Positions 5,742-13,748 of a stretch of DNA of 20,823 nucleotides are shown here, one piece after another; position 1 is the first letter of the stretch, and every line of letters starts with the position of its first letter. The translations under genes were made by a program, and so were the position numbers. Under the pieces are notes generated by a model. The model was not told where the DNA came from, searched no databases, and saw nothing but the letters and a program-made list of their open reading frames with translations. The DNA is from Prevotella sp. CAG:1031 (GTDB lineage Bacteria; Bacteroidota; Bacteroidia; Bacteroidales; Muribaculaceae): NCBI GenBank assembly GCA_000431215.1, contig HF985590.1:1-20823 (forward strand), in the 5' to 3' direction.

Positions 5742-5827
5742 AGTAAGGCTGATTACGCTAATATTATAACATATTGCAACCAGCCTTTACTACTTTATAC
5801 ACAATTTTAAAGAAAGGCTGGTTTTTT
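5742..5827 (+). promoter_or_regulatory. Candidate attenuator leader of the integrase gene
   Basis: Three matching segments are present. A is AGTAAGGCTG (5742-5751), B is AACCAGCCTTTACT (5778-5791), C is AAAGGCTGGTT (5813-5823). B and C form a perfect 11-bp stem that runs straight into a T-run (5822-5827), two bases before ATG 5830: the form of an intrinsic terminator. A and B can pair instead (one bulge), which would free C. C also contains AAAGG, the likely ribosome binding site. Mutually exclusive folds of this kind could switch integrase expression. Confidence 0.5.
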
Positions 5828-5829
5828 AT

Positions 5830-6927
5830 ATGAAAAAAAGACGATCTAACGGCGAAGGCGGTCTATCATGGGACAAGGAACGCCAAAAATGGTGCGGCAC
5901 ACTGCGCGACACCAGCGGTAAACCACATAAATTCAGGCATGTTGATAAAGTAGAAGTAATCAACTGGCTCAATAAAATGCGCCTTGTGTACAGCAGTTTA
6001 AATCCGCTATACAGCTATGATACTACTTTGCAGGATTTCGCCTTTGCCTTCATAAAAAATAAGGCTGCTAATCCTAAAATAGCTGAAAGCACTGTTAATT
6101 ATTACACCTACTTGGCTTCAAAGCTTTATCCGCTGGCAAACGAAGTGATGAATAAAATCACGCCTGAAGATATCAATGCCTTTATTGCAGAAGCTGATCT
6201 GTCCGCTTCCAATAAATCAAAGATATATAAATTCTTAAAAATCCTATTTGGAGCTGCAAGGAAAAATAACCTTATTCTTGAAAATCCTATGGATATAGCC
6301 ATTGTTCCGGAGTATGAACCGGAATACGATGAACCATTTACACCGGAAGAAATAAAACTTATTATCACTAAATTAAAAAATACTCCTAAATTTTTACGCT
6401 ATTATGCCCTCTGTTCACTTGAAAGTGTTATAGGCGCACGTATAGGTGAAATTTTGGGAATCGAGCGCAGTACATTAAACTTTGAAAAAAATTACTGCAA
6501 AATAAAAGATGCAGTAAAAGCTGATATAAACGGCCGAACCTATGTGGGAAAAACCAAAACCAAAGCTTCTGTTAGAATACAATATTTTGATGCCGGTATA
6601 GGTAAAATCCTGCAAGACTACTTGGCAGCGTGCAATGTAGATAGTAAATATTTATTCTGCACAGCCAACGGAACGCCTATCAGCGTCCGTAATATGCAAA
6701 GAGCATGGAAGATGATTTTAAAGCATGCTAACGTGCGTTACCGCAGCTTTCACTATCTGCGCCACAGCTTTATAACAGAAATGTTTATTCAAGGCTATGC
6801 CGCAGCAGACATTGCCGCTGTAGTAGGTCACAGCCGTTTAGAAACAACCAACAAATATGCCCTGCGCCGGCAGGACAAAGTTTTAGAGATTGCCAAAACA
6901 GCCGCCAACATTTATAATATTGCTTAG
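5830..6927 (+). CDS. int: Tyrosine recombinase (integrase)
   Basis: This encodes 365 residues, normal for phage/ICE integrases of Firmicutes. The N-terminal arm-binding domain (about 1-55, starting MKKRRSNGEGGLSW) is followed by a SAM-like core-binding domain (about 65-155) and a catalytic domain. Catalytic residues visible are Arg204 (GARIGE), a lysine in the beta-hairpin KTKTK (241-245), His308 and Arg311 (HYLRH), His334 (VVGHS) and the nucleophile Tyr343 (NKYALR). The gene reads towards a 45-bp tRNA-Arg fragment 200 bases downstream, consistent with integration into tRNA-Arg. The leader can fold into a terminator-like stem, and a terminator follows the stop. Confidence 0.95.
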   Translation: MKKRRSNGEGGLSWDKERQKWCGTLRDTSGKPHKFRHVDKVEVINWLNKMRLVYSSLNPLYSYDTTLQDFAFAFIKNKAANPKIAESTVNYYTYLASKLYPLANEVMNKITPEDINAFIAEADLSASNKSKIYKFLKILFGAARKNNLILENPMDIAIVPEYEPEYDEPFTPEEIKLIITKLKNTPKFLRYYALCSLESVIGARIGEILGIERSTLNFEKNYCKIKDAVKADINGRTYVGKTKTKASVRIQYFDAGIGKILQDYLAACNVDSKYLFCTANGTPISVRNMQRAWKMILKHANVRYRSFHYLRHSFITEMFIQGYAAADIAAVVGHSRLETTNKYALRRQDKVLEIAKTAANIYNIA

Positions 6928-6933
6928 AAAGAA

Positions 6934-6960
6934 AGCACCGTTTTGATAAACGGTGCTTCT
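6934..6960 (+). terminator. Terminator after integrase
   Basis: A perfect 10-bp stem AGCACCGTTT / AAACGGTGCT has a TGAT loop and starts 7 bases after the integrase stop. The T-run is short (TTCT), so termination may be partial. Confidence 0.65.
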
Positions 6961-6968
6961 GTAATTAC

Positions 6969-6986
6969 GGGGAACAGTTGGGGAAC
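6969..6986 (+). repeat. GGGGAAC direct repeats, candidate integrase arm sites
   Basis: GGGGAAC occurs at 6969-6975 and 6980-6986, 11 bases apart (one helical turn), between the integrase and the tRNA fragment. This is where arm-type binding sites of a tyrosine recombinase would be expected. Confidence 0.35.
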
Positions 6987-7127
6987 TTATACCCCAAAAT
7001 ACTGTCTTTTTAGCCAAAATTTCGGTATTACCACGCTCAGACAACAGATCACATAAAATACCTTAATCGCTGTATTTATGCGCTTACAGGGCATTTTTTA
7101 CGCAAGATTTTATTTTAAAACCCTTGC
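6987..7127. other. Non-coding stretch inside the attachment region
   Basis: This lies between the GGGGAAC repeats and the tRNA fragment. I see no gene, strong hairpin or promoter. It is AT-rich and probably the element's arm of the attachment site. The stretch without a protein gene continues to the tRNA at 7384. Confidence 0.5.
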
Positions 7128-7172
7128 CTACGAATCAAAAGGTCGCAGGTTCGAATCCTGCCGGGGCCACCA
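7128..7172 (+). other. Attachment-site copy: 3' fragment of tRNA-Arg
   Basis: 45 bases, from the anticodon-loop C to the CCA end, are identical to 7416-7460 of the intact tRNA-Arg, while the 5' half is missing. This is the usual trace left by a tyrosine recombinase that crosses over in the anticodon loop. With the integrase immediately to the left, it marks the right border of the element. Confidence 0.85.
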
Positions 7173-7183
7173 TTGATATTCAG

Positions 7184-7210
7184 ACACCGCAGGCAGTTGC
7201 GGTGTTTTTT
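7184..7210 (+). terminator. Terminator just outside the element border
   Basis: ACACCGC / GCGGTGT stem with an 8-base loop runs into six T residues, 11 bases after the tRNA fragment. It is probably the original terminator of the tRNA gene into which the element integrated. Confidence 0.8.
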
Positions 7211-7320
7211 ATTTTTCGATCAGCAAATATCAAAATGACCGAACATCTCCGTAAGCCGATCTATTTAGAGCAGTTTCAGCACACACCAAAAAACGGTGTC
7301 AGTAATTTTCGCAAAAGTTA

Positions 7321-7349
7321 TTGACAACAGCACTGCAATCAGATATAAT
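7321..7349 (+). promoter_or_regulatory. Consensus promoter of tRNA-Arg
   Basis: Perfect TTGACA (7321-7326) and TATAAT (7344-7349) boxes are separated by 17 bases, 34 bases before the tRNA. A small palindrome CCTAAACATTTAGG follows at 7360-7373. Confidence 0.9.
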
Positions 7350-7383
7350 ATCATCGTTGCCTAAACATTTAGGTAACCTTAAT

Positions 7384-7460
7384 GACTCCGTAGCTCAGTT
7401 GGATAGAGCGTTTGACTACGAATCAAAAGGTCGCAGGTTCGAATCCTGCCGGGGCCACCA
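7384..7460 (+). tRNA. tRNA-Arg (anticodon ACG)
   Basis: The 77 bases include an encoded CCA. D-arm GCTC/GAGC, anticodon stem TTTGA/TCAAA with loop CTACGAA (anticodon ACG, CGU/CGN Arg) and T-arm GCAGG/CCTGC are all perfect. The acceptor 5' strand GACTCCG does not fully match the 3' strand CGGGGCC: pair 2-71 is A-C and pair 4-69 is T-G. The 3' 45 bases are identical to the fragment at 7128-7172. Confidence 0.9.
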
Positions 7461-7467
7461 GAAATTA

Positions 7468-7497
7468 AAGCTCACTTCTTGCGAAGTGAGCTTTTTT
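7468..7497 (+). terminator. tRNA-Arg terminator
   Basis: An 11-bp stem AAGCTCACTTC / GAAGTGAGCTT with loop TTGC is followed by a T-run. It lies between the tRNA and the converging histidine kinase gene and may serve both. Confidence 0.85.
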
Positions 7498-7507
7498 GTT
7501 TGCCTAT

Positions 7508-8875
7508 CTATTTTTCCGAAGGCCGCAGCGGGATCGTAAAGCTGAAAGTACTGCCTGAGCCTAAGGTACTGACAGCGCTTACTGTGCCGCCATGACTTTC
7601 GGCCATCCATTTCACCATCGCCAGTCCTAAACCGGTGCCGCCGTCGTCACCACTGCTGCGGGCGGTATTGACTCTGTAAAAACGTTTCCAGATTTTTGGC
7701 AGCTCGGCCGCACTGATTCCGATACCATCGTCACGAACAGTACCGACGGCATTTTTACCGTCACTCTTTAAAGTAAGCCAGATCTGCCCCTGCTGCCTGC
7801 CATACTTGACCGCATTAGTCAGCAGGTTAAGCCAGATACGCATCAGCAGAGTCTGATCAGCTTCAACTAAGATTCCCGGTTCTATCTCTGCCGTCAGCGT
7901 GATTTCTTTGGCTTCTGCCAGTCCCTGGGCTTCCTCTGCCACTATCTCGGTCAGTTCGCTTAAATCAAACTTTTCCAGATGCAGGCTTTCTTTATGCCTG
8001 TCTGCCCGGGCCAGCTGCAGCAGCTGATTGACCAGCTTCGACATTTTCCCGGCCTGCTGCAGTACACTCTCCAGTGCCTGCTGTTTGCTTGCCAGATCAG
8101 GCGACTGTAAACCGCATTCGGCCTGCGCGAGGATCACCGAGGTCGGTGTCCGCAATTCGTGGGAAGCATCGTCGGTAAACTGCCGCTCGGCTTCAAAAGC
8201 GTCCTCCAGTCTGGCAAACATCCCGTCAAAGGTTTTCGCCAGCGTATCGATCTCGTCATCGGCACCTTCCAGTTCGATCCGCTTGGACAGATCGCTGCCG
8301 CTACTGATCTGCGCGGCTGCTTCCGTGATCCGTGTTACCGGACGAAAAGCCTTTTTAGTGATCCAGTAGCCGCCCAGGGCCGCCAGTAAGATCAGCAGCG
8401 GGAAAAACAACGCGCACTGCCACAAAATCTTATCCCGTTCCGCATATGCAGAACTGAGCGGGACCGTTCCACGTACCCAGTAAAAATTATCAGCATGACG
8501 CGGTTTAAAATAAAAGTCATATACAAACCAGTTTTGCCGGTCACTTCCGGCCTTCTGCAGCAGCTCGTCTGCAAAGGGTGTTTCCGGCAGGCCGCTGGCC
8601 ACAAGTCCCGTGATCATCTGCCCGTTTTCGTGATAGACAGCAAGCCTGACCCCATCCTTTAAAAAATCCAGCTTCTCCAGACGCAGACGGCCATTGCTGT
8701 CGACCTTCAGTTCTTCGGCAAAATCATAGACCTCTTCTTCCAGCTTGTTCTGTACACCCAACAGCAACACCTTGTCTGTTGCCAGCAAAACAGCCGCAAA
8801 AATAGCACTCAAAATTATCACGATCAACCCTGTATACCACAGGGTTATTTTCATTTTAACCGACAGCTTTTTCAT
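7508..8875 (-). CDS. Sensor histidine kinase (OmpR-type partner)
   Basis: This encodes 455 residues. A membrane segment at about 11-33 and a second at about 152-172 flank an extracytoplasmic sensor of about 115 residues. A HAMP linker (about 174-226) follows, then the phosphoacceptor box DDASHELRTP with His239, the N box LLTNAVKYG (Asn354), G1 DDGIGIS (382-388) and G2 GGTGLGL (412-418). It should autophosphorylate at His239 and pass the phosphate to the response regulator encoded just upstream. The two genes overlap by ATGA, and AAGGAG in the end of the regulator gene serves this start. The signal is unknown. The divergent PepSY gene is a likely target. Confidence 0.95.
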   Translation of the reverse strand: MKKLSVKMKITLWYTGLIVIILSAIFAAVLLATDKVLLLGVQNKLEEEVYDFAEELKVDSNGRLRLEKLDFLKDGVRLAVYHENGQMITGLVASGLPETPFADELLQKAGSDRQNWFVYDFYFKPRHADNFYWVRGTVPLSSAYAERDKILWQCALFFPLLILLAALGGYWITKKAFRPVTRITEAAAQISSGSDLSKRIELEGADDEIDTLAKTFDGMFARLEDAFEAERQFTDDASHELRTPTSVILAQAECGLQSPDLASKQQALESVLQQAGKMSKLVNQLLQLARADRHKESLHLEKFDLSELTEIVAEEAQGLAEAKEITLTAEIEPGILVEADQTLLMRIWLNLLTNAVKYGRQQGQIWLTLKSDGKNAVGTVRDDGIGISAAELPKIWKRFYRVNTARSSGDDGGTGLGLAMVKWMAESHGGTVSAVSTLGSGSTFSFTIPLRPSEK

Positions 8876-9546
8876 AAAGTCTCCTTCAGCACATAGCCGG
8901 CGCCGCGCACTGTCTGGATCAGTTTTTTCTCAAACCCGTCATCTACTTTTTTCCGCAGATAGCGGATATATACGTCGACTACATTGGAGCCGCCTTCAAA
9001 ATCGTAATCCCAAACATGGTTTTCGATCGTTTCGCGTGCTAAGACCACGCCCTGATTGCGCAGTAAATACTCCAGAACAGCAAATTCTTTAGCGGAAAGC
9101 TGCAATTCACGTCCGTCTCTGCTGACGCGGCGGCTGTTCAGATCCATTTCCAGACCGCCGCACTGCAGCACGTTCGATACCTGTCCACTGCTGCGGCGCA
9201 GCAGCACCCGCAAACGCGCTACCAACTCGTCAAAGGCAAAGGGTTTGACTAAATAATCATCAGCACCCAGATCAAGACCGGCGACGCGGTCTTCAACGCT
9301 GCCACGCGCCGTCAGCAGCAGTACCGGCGTTTTATCGCCGGCAGTACGCATTTTTTTCAGTACCGCCAAACCGTCAACTCCCGGCAGCATAATATCTAAA
9401 ATAACAGCATCGTAGGCCGTAAGCTGTAAATAATCAAGCGCTTCCAGACCATCGCCGCAGGCATCGACGCTGTAACCGCTGCCCTGCAGCTGCTTTTTCA
9501 GCACCTCACGCAGGTCAGGCTCATCTTCCACAAATAAAAGCCTCAT
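8872..9546 (-). CDS. OmpR/PhoB-family response regulator
   Basis: This encodes 224 residues. The receiver domain has the acidic pocket (VEDE, residues 6-9), phosphoacceptor Asp51 (VILDIMLPG), Thr79 (LLLTARG) and Lys101 (LVKPF). The C-terminal winged helix (about 128-222) includes SAKEFAVLEYLLRNQG and the conserved end VRGAGYVL. The start at 9546 has AGGAGG nine bases upstream. It is the first gene of a two-gene operon with the kinase, divergent from the PepSY gene. Tandem 11-bp repeats in the shared intergenic region fit the head-to-tail dimer binding typical of this family, so it probably controls the PepSY gene. Confidence 0.95.
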   Translation of the reverse strand: MRLLFVEDEPDLREVLKKQLQGSGYSVDACGDGLEALDYLQLTAYDAVILDIMLPGVDGLAVLKKMRTAGDKTPVLLLTARGSVEDRVAGLDLGADDYLVKPFAFDELVARLRVLLRRSSGQVSNVLQCGGLEMDLNSRRVSRDGRELQLSAKEFAVLEYLLRNQGVVLARETIENHVWDYDFEGGSNVVDVYIRYLRKKVDDGFEKKLIQTVRGAGYVLKETL

Positions 9547-9571
9547 AGGCGCAACCTCCTCAATTATTTTT

Positions 9572-9577
9572 ATTATA
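9572..9577 (-). promoter_or_regulatory. Extended -10 of the two-component operon
   Basis: On the minus strand this reads TGT followed by TATAAT, an extended -10 element, about 25 bases before the response-regulator start. No convincing -35 is visible, which suggests dependence on the extended element or an activator. Confidence 0.6.
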
Positions 9578-9682
9578 ACACAAGCCTAAAAAAACCTGGT
9601 CTTTCCTATTTTCCAAGAAGCCTTCTACTAGAATTTTACAATAAAAAAGCAAATCAACAAATAAGTTCCTAAAATAAATTTT

Positions 9683-9728
9683 TATTAAATTTTCTTTTAA
9701 TCTTCTTTTAATCTTCCCGCGTTATAAT
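9683..9728 (+). promoter_or_regulatory. PepSY promoter with response-regulator repeats
   Basis: CTTTTAATCTT is repeated exactly at 9694-9704 and 9705-9715, with a weaker copy at 9683-9693 (7 of 11). The array occupies the -35 region, and TATAAT follows at 9723-9728, seven bases after the last repeat. Eleven-base direct repeats over the -35 are the usual layout for an activating OmpR/PhoB regulator. Confidence 0.65.
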
Positions 9729-9776
9729 AAAAACAAAGAAAACGCCGCACAAAAACGGCGCAAGGAGGTAAACAAC

Positions 9777-10280
9777 ATGACTAGAAAAATCCTGGCGGTC
9801 ATCGCCGCCGCAATCTGTACATTAGCAATCACCGCAACCGCTTTTGCCGCTGAGTTCATCAACGCCGATCAGGCACGCAGCATCGCTGCTCAGTGGGTAC
9901 CAGCAGGCAGCACTCATCTGGTGACCAAAGACGAAAGCCACAAATACGCAGCTTATTATGAAGTAAAATTCTACGACAACGCTACCAACACCGAATATGA
10001 AGTTGAAGTGCTCAAAAACGGCGGCGCTGTAAAAGAATTCAAAATGGAAGCCCAAACAGTTCTCGGCAGCCCCAGAGTCGTACTCTCTGCCGCTGATGTT
10101 CAGGACCTCGTTCGCAAAGAATTCCCCAACGCAACCTTCACTAAAGTAAAACTTGACAGCGACGACGGCCTTTATGAATATGAGTTGAAATTCTACACTC
10201 CCGAATTACGCGGCGAAATGAAATTCAACCCCGAAAACGGCGCCCTGATGGAAAAAGAACTTAAATACCAAGTTCGCTGA
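9777..10280 (+). CDS. Secreted PepSY-domain protein
   Basis: This encodes 167 residues. A signal peptide (residues 1-24, cleavage after AFA) is followed by two PepSY-type repeats: about 27-95 (INADQARSIAAQWV to VEVLKNGGAVKEF) and about 103-167 (LSAADVQDLVRKEFP to FNPENGALMEKE). PepSY domains are small periplasmic or extracellular modules, often linked to peptidase inhibition or to signalling. The start has a full AAGGAGGT. It is divergent from a two-component operon and carries repeat sites for an OmpR-type regulator, a known arrangement in which PepSY genes sit beside their regulators. Its own terminator follows at 10327. Confidence 0.85.
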   Translation: MTRKILAVIAAAICTLAITATAFAAEFINADQARSIAAQWVPAGSTHLVTKDESHKYAAYYEVKFYDNATNTEYEVEVLKNGGAVKEFKMEAQTVLGSPRVVLSAADVQDLVRKEFPNATFTKVKLDSDDGLYEYELKFYTPELRGEMKFNPENGALMEKELKYQVR

Positions 10281-10326
10281 GCCATCCCCCAAAACGCACT
10301 GTAAATGTGCCGATTGCTCACGCAGC

Positions 10327-10376
10327 AAAGCCACTGCCGCACTGTGATAAGTGTGACAGTGGCTTTGTCTTTTTTA
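10327..10376 (+). terminator. Terminator of the PepSY gene
   Basis: AAAGCCACTG / CAGTGGCTTT forms a 10-bp stem around a 20-base loop that contains a smaller CACT/AGTG hairpin. GTCTTTTTT follows. The converging autotransporter gene ends at 10388. Confidence 0.8.
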
Positions 10377-10387
10377 TTATCAAGAAA

Positions 10388-13300
10388 TCAAAAATGATAA
10401 GCAAAGTCAAGCCGGGCCCCGATCTCCCGTCCGCCATTAGACCAGTCCCCGCTAAGACTGCCGCCAGCCGACCATTTTCGGCTGAAATCATGCCTGACAT
10501 AAGCCGCCGCCGCAAAATGGTTCCTGCCCTCTCCCCAACTGCGTACCGGCAGCAGGGACCCGCATTCATCTTCAGCAAAGCAGACCTCCATAAGCTGCCG
10601 CTCGCCAGTCAGGATACGCTTATAACCCAGGCGAATGCCATAACCGCCCGTACCCTCACTGCGGTCAAAGGATAAGCCCAGCTCCCCTTCGGCATAATTA
10701 TCACTATAGCTGCCAAAACTGCGGTCAAAAACACCTGCACCATGCTCTTTAAAGGCCTTCTGCCTATAATGGGTAAAATTGAGCCTGGCATAAGGACTGA
10801 CATGCCACAATTCTTCCGGCTTTCCATAATCCAGATCATAGGCATACTCAACGCCTATCCCCAATGTTTTACTGTCATAGTCGCTTTCGGCAGTCTGCCC
10901 CAGTACCGGCAGATAAGCCGTCCCCTTATTGGCCTGTAAACCATAGCTGACAAAGCCTGTTATACTGCCTGGTTTGTTTTTATTTCCAGCATATAAGCCC
11001 AATGAATAACTGTCATATTCGCCGCTGCCCGCAGCTCCGCTGACAGTATTGCTGCCGTAATCAAACAGCAGACCATAATATCCATGTTCATCGGAAATGA
11101 AATCCTTGCCAATGGTCAGATTATAGCCGTGCCCATCTACGCCGCCAATGCGTCCCCAGCGCTTGTTATTCAGCATCCACAATCCGTCCTGCCGCGCCAG
11201 TGCCGGCTGCTCATATACCGCTCTCATTACAGAGCCGTTTTTCATGGCATCATGGGCCAGATCCAGCAGTATCCCATTTTCTATTTGCGAAAAAGCAGCC
11301 GCAGCATTAGTTTTATCCAGGGCATACAGCCTGTACATCTGTTTTTGCCGGTCACTATCCAGCGAAAAATACATATTATTCAAAGCAGCAAAGGTAGCGC
11401 TGTTGCCGCCGGTATTATTACTGACAAAAGTAGTAAGCTTGCCCTCTTTATTATCGACTACTATTTGGGCATCCAGCATCCCGGAAAACTCCTGTTCTGT
11501 ACTGCTCCCCGAAACTATGCTATTCGCAGTAATAAATACGCCGCTGACTCCGGGGGCAGCACTATCAGCCGCTTTGACCTCCATCCTGTCGATATGGGCA
11601 GCGCCGTCTACATTAAGACAATTATATTTTTTACCGTCTGTATTGAGCAATATCGTACCACTGCCGTTGAAGCCGCCCCTAACCTGCATATTTTCGATGC
11701 TGCCATAACTGCCGGCCTGCACTCTGCCATCGTTATACAAGCTGCCATTGACCGTGCCTTTGCCTGTAATCGTGCCACTGCCTGTACTATAAGCATCGCC
11801 GGCCACAGAGCCATCTATTTGCAGCGTGCCCTCTGCTGCGATAGAACTGCCCTGATAGGTATTGCTGCCGGTCAGATTCAGAATGCCCTCCCCCTGTTTT
11901 ATCAGCCCGGCGTGCAATCCTACCAGCCCGGTGTCTGCAATTTGCTTGTTGAAGTCTTTGATATATTGCTCAACCATATAACGGTTATTATCTTCCGGCG
12001 CTTTATCCAGCCAGTTGGTTTTATAGTACAGCCAGCGATCATGCAGATCTTTGACATCGCTGTCAGCTCCTGCCAAATCAATGCCGTTTCCTGAACCAAG
12101 CGGATCAGCGGCAATATAACCTGCGCGTATTTCTTTGATATCATTGCTCCAGACAGAATCACAGCCCTGAGTATCCACGCTGTATAAGGCCTGCTTTTCA
12201 GCCTTTCCATGTACCGTATAAGCATCGCTGATATCGCCGGCACTCAGCCGCCTGACATTGACAGCGCCCAATCCCCGAACAGCTTTCCCGGCATCAACCA
12301 CTCCCTGCCCGAACAGTGCCTCTACAGGTACATTTTCAAAAACATCCAGTTTGATTTTTTTTAGCTCCTCTGCTGATTCTATGCCATAAAACCCATAAAA
12401 AAGCTCGCCATTCTTTTCGTAAGCTTCCTCTAATGCTTTATCTGTATCCGTTTTTTGACCAGGGAAAAATACATTTACTTTATATAGGCCAGCATCGTCC
12501 TGCACATTTATAAAGAACCCGTCCACAGCCGTAAGCTGATTGTTGGCAGTGCTCAGCAGCACATCGCCGATCTGTTTGCCGCCAAGATAAGGAAACGCCT
12601 GCTGGACCAAGGCTCCCACGCCTGTTACCAGCGGGGCAGCCTGAGAAGTACCATACTTAGTCACATCCGTTTGACCAGCAGCCGCAAAGTCAGCATTAGC
12701 GGAAGCAATCGCAACACCCGGAGCGTTTAAAACGCAGTCCTCTCTATATTGGGCCAGATCGGAGAAAATTGCTATAGAATTGCAGCTTGCATCAAAACCG
12801 CCATTACTGTTACGCCGCAGTGCCGCAGCATCGCTTGCAGTAACAGTAATAAAATTGTTGCTCAGGCTCCAGTCAAAAACAGGACTGGTATTTTCTATAC
12901 TCGCCATAGTGTGACCGTCGTTGCCAGCAGCCCACACTAAAAGCTTATCGTTGGCCACCGCTGCTCTGAACTGTATGGTATTGCTATAAAGATAATCCTG
13001 CCATTCCGGGTTGCCTGCAGGAGTAAGAACGCCACTTCGCACCAACTCATAAGCCTGCTTATCATTGATGTTCGTCAAATAGCACCCGGTTCCCCAGGAA
13101 TTATTGATAACCTTGATTTCCGGATGCTGCACATAATAAGCATAAAGGTCCTTGCGGCTCTCAAACGAACCGTCACTGTAATAAATCCTACCGGCAGTAG
13201 AGCCCTTGATCTCGGCATCAAAAGCCATACCATGCATACCCAGGCCGTTTTTAGATGCGGCCACGACACCTGCCACATGAGTACCATGAGTAAAATTCTC

Positions 13301-13582
13301 CCAATTATATACTCCGGCACCAGCCACATTGATCATCTCAGAATTTTGCTTTAGATCAAATTCAGGACTAAGCAAATTGATAGGATCATCACAGACACCC
13401 ACAACGACGCCTTTTCCTGTATAGCCCTTGGCATAAGCCGACGCCGCATTCACCGCATCCAGCACATTATAGCCCATCTCATTATATTCAGCTGTTTTAA
13501 AACTGTCGGCACTTTGCGCGTTGGCAAGGCTGCTCATCAGCATCAGCATTGCCAAACTGTTTAAAGACCTTTTCCACGGCAT
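10388..13582 (-). CDS. S8-family serine protease autotransporter
   Basis: This encodes 1064 residues. The signal peptide (about 1-22, ending ANA) leads to a subtilisin-like passenger. The catalytic triad is probably Asp65 (VGVCDD), His99 (HGTHVAG) and Ser313 (GTSQAAP), with oxyanion Asn221 (AAGND). The peptidase ends near GQGVVDAGKAV (425-435). A beta-helix region follows with a passenger-associated repeat at about 560-591 (GEGILNLTGSNTYQG). From about 795 to the C-terminus lies a 12-strand-type autotransporter barrel ending in the outer-membrane signature FAYHF. The product should be secreted through its own barrel to the cell surface, which requires an outer membrane. AAGGAG stands 10 bases before the start. 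Confidence 0.93.
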   Translation of the reverse strand: MPWKRSLNSLAMLMLMSSLANAQSADSFKTAEYNEMGYNVLDAVNAASAYAKGYTGKGVVVGVCDDPINLLSPEFDLKQNSEMINVAGAGVYNWENFTHGTHVAGVVAASKNGLGMHGMAFDAEIKGSTAGRIYYSDGSFESRKDLYAYYVQHPEIKVINNSWGTGCYLTNINDKQAYELVRSGVLTPAGNPEWQDYLYSNTIQFRAAVANDKLLVWAAGNDGHTMASIENTSPVFDWSLSNNFITVTASDAAALRRNSNGGFDASCNSIAIFSDLAQYREDCVLNAPGVAIASANADFAAAGQTDVTKYGTSQAAPLVTGVGALVQQAFPYLGGKQIGDVLLSTANNQLTAVDGFFINVQDDAGLYKVNVFFPGQKTDTDKALEEAYEKNGELFYGFYGIESAEELKKIKLDVFENVPVEALFGQGVVDAGKAVRGLGAVNVRRLSAGDISDAYTVHGKAEKQALYSVDTQGCDSVWSNDIKEIRAGYIAADPLGSGNGIDLAGADSDVKDLHDRWLYYKTNWLDKAPEDNNRYMVEQYIKDFNKQIADTGLVGLHAGLIKQGEGILNLTGSNTYQGSSIAAEGTLQIDGSVAGDAYSTGSGTITGKGTVNGSLYNDGRVQAGSYGSIENMQVRGGFNGSGTILLNTDGKKYNCLNVDGAAHIDRMEVKAADSAAPGVSGVFITANSIVSGSSTEQEFSGMLDAQIVVDNKEGKLTTFVSNNTGGNSATFAALNNMYFSLDSDRQKQMYRLYALDKTNAAAAFSQIENGILLDLAHDAMKNGSVMRAVYEQPALARQDGLWMLNNKRWGRIGGVDGHGYNLTIGKDFISDEHGYYGLLFDYGSNTVSGAAGSGEYDSYSLGLYAGNKNKPGSITGFVSYGLQANKGTAYLPVLGQTAESDYDSKTLGIGVEYAYDLDYGKPEELWHVSPYARLNFTHYRQKAFKEHGAGVFDRSFGSYSDNYAEGELGLSFDRSEGTGGYGIRLGYKRILTGERQLMEVCFAEDECGSLLPVRSWGEGRNHFAAAAYVRHDFSRKWSAGGSLSGDWSNGGREIGARLDFAYHF

Positions 13583-13748
13583 TTTAGCTCAGCTCCTTAG
13601 TGACTTACTGCCATATATATACGAAGGCTGATCCCCGCTCCGCTTTGATCATGGCGCCAAAATAATTACAACGACTGTCTTTTGGTGAACAAAAATAAAA
13701 GCCACTATGTTATTACATAGCGAACGATATTTTTAAGCAAAAAAAATA

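Noticed and set aside
7124..7324. Plus-strand open frame starting VAGSNPAGAT-like
   Set aside because: It is a translation of the tRNA-Arg fragment, a known artefact, with no ribosome binding site.
7321..7539. Plus-strand open frame containing AQLDRAFDYESKGRRFESC
   Set aside because: It is a translation of tRNA-Arg itself.
7416..7610. Minus-strand open frame ending RQDSNLRPFDS
   Set aside because: It is the antisense translation of the tRNA plus a shadow of the kinase gene's end.
11084..12094. 336-codon plus-strand open frame
   Set aside because: It lies wholly antisense to the autotransporter, has no ribosome binding site and is low in protein character; it is a GC-driven shadow.
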